Assembly: GCA_021390615.1 (NCBI GenBank)
Contig: JAJEJU010000025.1
Span: 1,302,001-1,366,000, forward strand
Length of the DNA stretch: 64,000 nucleotides
Direction: 5' to 3'
Source of the DNA: Rhodanobacteraceae bacterium ZG21-1
GTDB taxonomy: Bacteria > Pseudomonadota > Gammaproteobacteria > Xanthomonadales > Rhodanobacteraceae
The stretch's first letter is position 1. Each line of letters starts with the position of its first letter. The translations under genes and the position numbers were made by a program. Under the pieces are notes generated by a model. The model was not told the origin of the DNA and did no database searches. It saw only the letters and a list, made by a program, of their open reading frames with translations. This document shows, piece by piece, positions 61,514 through 64,000 of the stretch.

Positions 61514-61923
61514 AGGTCTGAGGCACGCCCTCCTCGCAGTCCGCGCCGCCACTCGATGGTGCCGGGCAGCGCATCGTGGCGCGGGCCGTGCTGGCTGCGC
61601 GGAAGATCGCCGATACATGGGCGAGCCTTCACCACACGCAGATCGCCATGTGCACCGGGCATGGCACAACCGGCACGACGGCCAGCGACAAGCCGAGTCG
61701 GCAGTCATGACGCGCGTGATCGCCCGCCCGCACATCGACGCACGCCGCATGATCCACGCTTGATCGCCGCGCAGGCCGGCACCGGCGGCCGCAGCACATC
61801 GCCTCGGCGCGGCCGGACCACAGCGGGCACGACGCAGGCCACGACGACCTGGCATTGCGCCGCGCCGGGGCATGTTCGAGCCATAGCCTCGCGCCGGAAC
61901 GTCGGCGCCTCTACGATGTCGGC
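61514..61923. other. 410-base gap without a supported gene
   Basis: Reading frames here are arginine/histidine-rich and lack ribosome binding sites. No terminator hairpin with a T-run or tRNA was seen. Lies between the anti-sigma gene and dinB. Confidence 0.4.
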
Positions 61924-63024
61924 GTGAACGCCACGCCACGCAAGATTCTTCACGTCGACATGGACGCCTTCTATGCGTCGGTGGAGCAGCGCGACAGCCC
62001 CGAGCTGCGCGGCCAGCCAGTGGTGGTGGCCTGGCGCGGCGCGCGCTCGGTGGTGTGTGCGGCCAGCTACGAGGCGCGCAAGTTCGGCGTGCGCTCGGCG
62101 ATGCCGGCGGTGCGCGCCGAGCGGCTGTGCCCGCAGGCGATCTTCGTGCCGCCGGACTTCGTGCGCTACAAGGCGGTGTCGCGCCAGGTGCGCGAGATCT
62201 TCGCGCGCCACACCGACCTGATCGAACCGCTGTCGCTGGACGAGGCCTACCTCGACGTCACCGCCACCAAGTCCAAGCTGCCCTCGGCCACCGCCACCGC
62301 CGAGGCGATCCGCGCGGCGATCCGCGCCGAGACCGGGCTCACCGCCTCGGCCGGCGTGGCGCCGAACAAGTTCCTCGCCAAGATCGCGTCCGACTGGCGC
62401 AAGCCCGACGGCCTATTCGTGATCCGGCCGCATCAAGTGGAAGCCTTCCTCGCGCCGCTGCCGCTGGGTCGACTGCCGGGCGTCGGCAAGGTGATGGAAG
62501 CCAAGCTGGCCGCGCTCGGCCTGGCCACGGTGGGCGAGCTGCGTGGCTGGTCGGCGGAGCAGCTGGAACAACGCTTCGGCCGCTGGGGGCGTCGCCTGCA
62601 CGAGCTGTCGCTGGGCATCGACCATCATCCGGTGGAACCGGAACGCCTCACCTTGCAGGTATCGGCCGAGGACACCTTCGCGCAGGACCTGCGCCTGGAC
62701 GAACTCGAACCGCACATCCGCCGGCTCGCCGAGAAAACCTGGGCTGCGCACCAGCGCGAGGCCGCCGGCGCGCACGGCCGCATCGCCCGCACGGTGGTGC
62801 TGAAACTGAAGACCGCGGACTTCCACACCCTGACCCGCAGCCTGACGCCGGCGCTGCGCCCGGCCTCGGCGAGCGAGCTGGCCGAGCTGGCCTGCGCCCT
62901 GCGTGCGCGCGTCGAGCGTCCGCCGGAAACCCGCTATCGCCTGGTCGGCGTCGGCATGGCCGGCTTCGTCGATCAGGACAGCTATCAGGCCCAGCCCGAC
63001 CTGTTCGACCAGGGCGCGCGATGA
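61924..63024 (+). CDS. dinB: DNA polymerase IV
   Basis: 366 residues from a GTG at 61924. Y-family translesion polymerase with canonical active site: [30 protein letters not shown], then [24 protein letters not shown] and [12 protein letters not shown]. The C-terminal QPDLFD is a beta-clamp-binding motif. Upstream context shows no lexA-like box I can name. Its stop overlaps the GIY-YIG gene start, so the two are coupled. Confidence 0.95.
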   Translation: MNATPRKILHVDMDAFYASVEQRDSPELRGQPVVVAWRGARSVVCAASYEARKFGVRSAMPAVRAERLCPQAIFVPPDFVRYKAVSRQVREIFARHTDLIEPLSLDEAYLDVTATKSKLPSATATAEAIRAAIRAETGLTASAGVAPNKFLAKIASDWRKPDGLFVIRPHQVEAFLAPLPLGRLPGVGKVMEAKLAALGLATVGELRGWSAEQLEQRFGRWGRRLHELSLGIDHHPVEPERLTLQVSAEDTFAQDLRLDELEPHIRRLAEKTWAAHQREAAGAHGRIARTVVLKLKTADFHTLTRSLTPALRPASASELAELACALRARVERPPETRYRLVGVGMAGFVDQDSYQAQPDLFDQGAR

Positions 63025-63305
63025 GTGCGAACGACGTCGACGCAAACGGCGACGAGACCGGCAACGGCTGGTGCCTCTACCTGATCGAATGCCGCAACGG
63101 CAGCTACTACGCCGGCATCACCAACCGGCTCGAGGCGCGCTACGCCGCCCACGCCGCAGGCCGCGGCGCGCGCTACACGCGCGCCAACCCGCCGCTGCGC
63201 CTGCTCGGCTTCCGCGCCTATCCCGACCGCGCGAGCGCGGCGCGCGCCGAATGGCAGATCAAGCAGCTGCCGCGCGAACGCAAGCTGGCTTTCCTGCTTG
63301 GATGA
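63021..63305 (+). CDS. GIY-YIG nuclease superfamily protein (UPF0213/YhbQ-like)
   Basis: 94 residues. The motif is visible as [20 protein letters not shown], with [20 protein letters not shown] (Arg) and [16 protein letters not shown] (Glu region). Small stand-alone GIY-YIG proteins of this type may be structure-specific nucleases; activity is unproven for many. Begins inside the dinB stop. Confidence 0.9.
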   Translation: MSANDVDANGDETGNGWCLYLIECRNGSYYAGITNRLEARYAAHAAGRGARYTRANPPLRLLGFRAYPDRASAARAEWQIKQLPRERKLAFLLG

Positions 63306-63668
63306 TGCCTGACCACGTTGCGTAAAAGAGCCATCTAGACGTCGATACGTCCAATTCAAAGTGACGAGCGTCACAACTTCAGCCCTTTACTAATCGTCAA
63401 GTTCCTGAAACAGTGACCTCAGGGGCAGCGGCTTCGCCGCCGCGCATTTCACGCATCACCGCACTTTCAAGGAAGCGAGCCAGATACGGCATGCCTGCAG
63501 GCATGCCGCAGCGCGGACCAGCGATGGTCTGTGCCGGACGAGCACGGCCTGCTCGCTCCGGGCTCAGCCGGGTCCACAGCACTGCGGCGGACTCGGCGCG
63601 TCGGAAAGCGCCGGAACGCGCTCGCCGGCCAGTCATCCGTCAGCCGTGCATCCATCCGGGGAGAGCGC
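63306..63668. other. Leader region before a TonB receptor, with a 22-bp palindrome
   Basis: 363 bases. Contains the perfect palindrome at 63487-63508 and several GC-rich inverted stretches nearer the start. No other gene is supported here. This is probably the promoter and 5' leader of the receptor gene. Confidence 0.4.
63487..63508. promoter_or_regulatory. Perfect 22-bp palindrome upstream of TonB receptor
   Basis: CGGCATGCCTGCAGGCATGC plus final CG reads the same on both strands. It lies 160 bases before the receptor ATG. A regulator-binding site or a hairpin in the leader are both possible; there is no T-run for a terminator. Confidence 0.5.
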
Positions 63669-64000
63669 ATGAAATACGATTTGAATCATCTGTCACTGGC
63701 CGTACGACTGGCCTTGGGCGTTGGCATGGCCGCAGCGGCCGGTCTGGCTCAGGCCCAGCAGTCCTCCAGCGACGATGCCCAGGCCGCCAGCCAGGCCACG
63801 CCGCCACCGGCCAAGCCGAACGAGGCCAAGACCTTGAAGGCGGTCACCGTCACCGGCTCGCTGATCCGCCGCGTCGACAGCGAGACGGCCAGCCCGGTGG
63901 TCACCGTGGACCGCGCCAACATCACCAATTCGGGCAAGCCGACCCTGGGCGACGTGCTGCAGCAGCTGCCCAGCATTTCCGGCAACGCCACCAACACGCA
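63669..64000 (+). CDS. TonB-dependent receptor, 5' end only
   Basis: 110 codons before the window ends. Signal peptide LAVRLALGVGMAAAAGLAQA, a Gln/Ala/Pro-rich linker, TonB box AKTLKAVTVTGSLIRRVD and the start of the plug (TVDRANITNSGKPTLGDVLQ, QLPSISGNATNT). GGGGAGAGCGC precedes the ATG. The VTGSLIRRVDSETASPVVTV segment is typical of the large TonB receptors that Xanthomonadales use for carbohydrates, peptides or iron. No STN domain. Confidence 0.9.
   Translation, partial: MKYDLNHLSLAVRLALGVGMAAAAGLAQAQQSSSDDAQAASQATPPPAKPNEAKTLKAVTVTGSLIRRVDSETASPVVTVDRANITNSGKPTLGDVLQQLPSISGNATNT

Overview
The window is GC-rich (roughly 70% by eye over most of it) and reads as a chromosomal segment of a gammaproteobacterium of the order Lysobacterales (Xanthomonadales), most likely a Rhodanobacteraceae member such as a Dyella-, Rhodanobacter- or Frateuria-like organism. 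The grounds are a Clp-type CRP homologue divergent from a long E. coli-type SpeD, a Coq7 hydroxylase, the block rpsI-rplM / FeS protein / coq7 / speD / clp / trpCDG, a PdsR/PdsS-type two-component system and several TonB-dependent receptors. The genus is an inference from gene content; no rRNA or other species marker is present.

Layout. 1-6.5 kb is accessory in character: secreted proteins of unknown role, a lower-GC pair (111-aa protein plus a HEAT-like alpha-helical protein), and a small catabolic-looking cluster (XRE-cupin regulator, substrate-binding-like protein, fumarylacetoacetase-family hydrolase, RidA-like protein). It abuts the 3' end of a tRNA-Gln gene. 6.6-13.8 kb is core: tRNA-Gln, rpsI, rplM, an FeS oxidoreductase subunit, coq7, speD, the global regulator clp, a MarR-GNAT protein with a 30-bp inverted repeat at its promoter, and a HAD phosphatase. 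13.8-16.4 kb is trpC-trpD-trpG.

16.6-37.5 kb separates trpG from trpE and is mostly detoxification, iron uptake and efflux: a TetX-like FAD monooxygenase divergent from its MarR regulator across a palindrome, an iron-uptake operon (two small membrane proteins, a PepSY protein, a TonB receptor) behind a promoter overlapping a Fur-box half site, SoxR divergent from a complete RND pump (adaptor, permease, outer-membrane channel), an MFS transporter with an amidohydrolase, a pirin with degenerate metal ligands, a thioesterase and an HD-like protein.

37.7-51.9 kb holds trpE, the operon pdsR / secreted protein / VanW-glycosyltransferase fusion / pdsS with no sortase nearby, two candidate microproteins followed by a terminator, a second orphan terminator that may end a small RNA, a Sel1-like secreted protein, rpe, djlA, cytochrome c, purC, an SMR transporter, an Mpo1-like protein and membrane proteins including a tandem paralogous pair. 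52-64 kb holds two Y-family DNA polymerases, a MerR-TipAS regulator beside a GH50-like hydrolase, an amino-acid permease, an ATP-grasp enzyme, a DJ-1/PfpI protein, a lipoprotein-ECF sigma-anti-sigma set, dinB with a GIY-YIG protein, and the start of another TonB receptor.

No CRISPR array, rRNA, insertion sequence, integrase or phage gene was seen. The least explained units are the sortase-less PdsR/PdsS operon with its VanW-glycosyltransferase fusion, the HEAT-like pair next to tRNA-Gln, and the orphan terminator near 45.27 kb.
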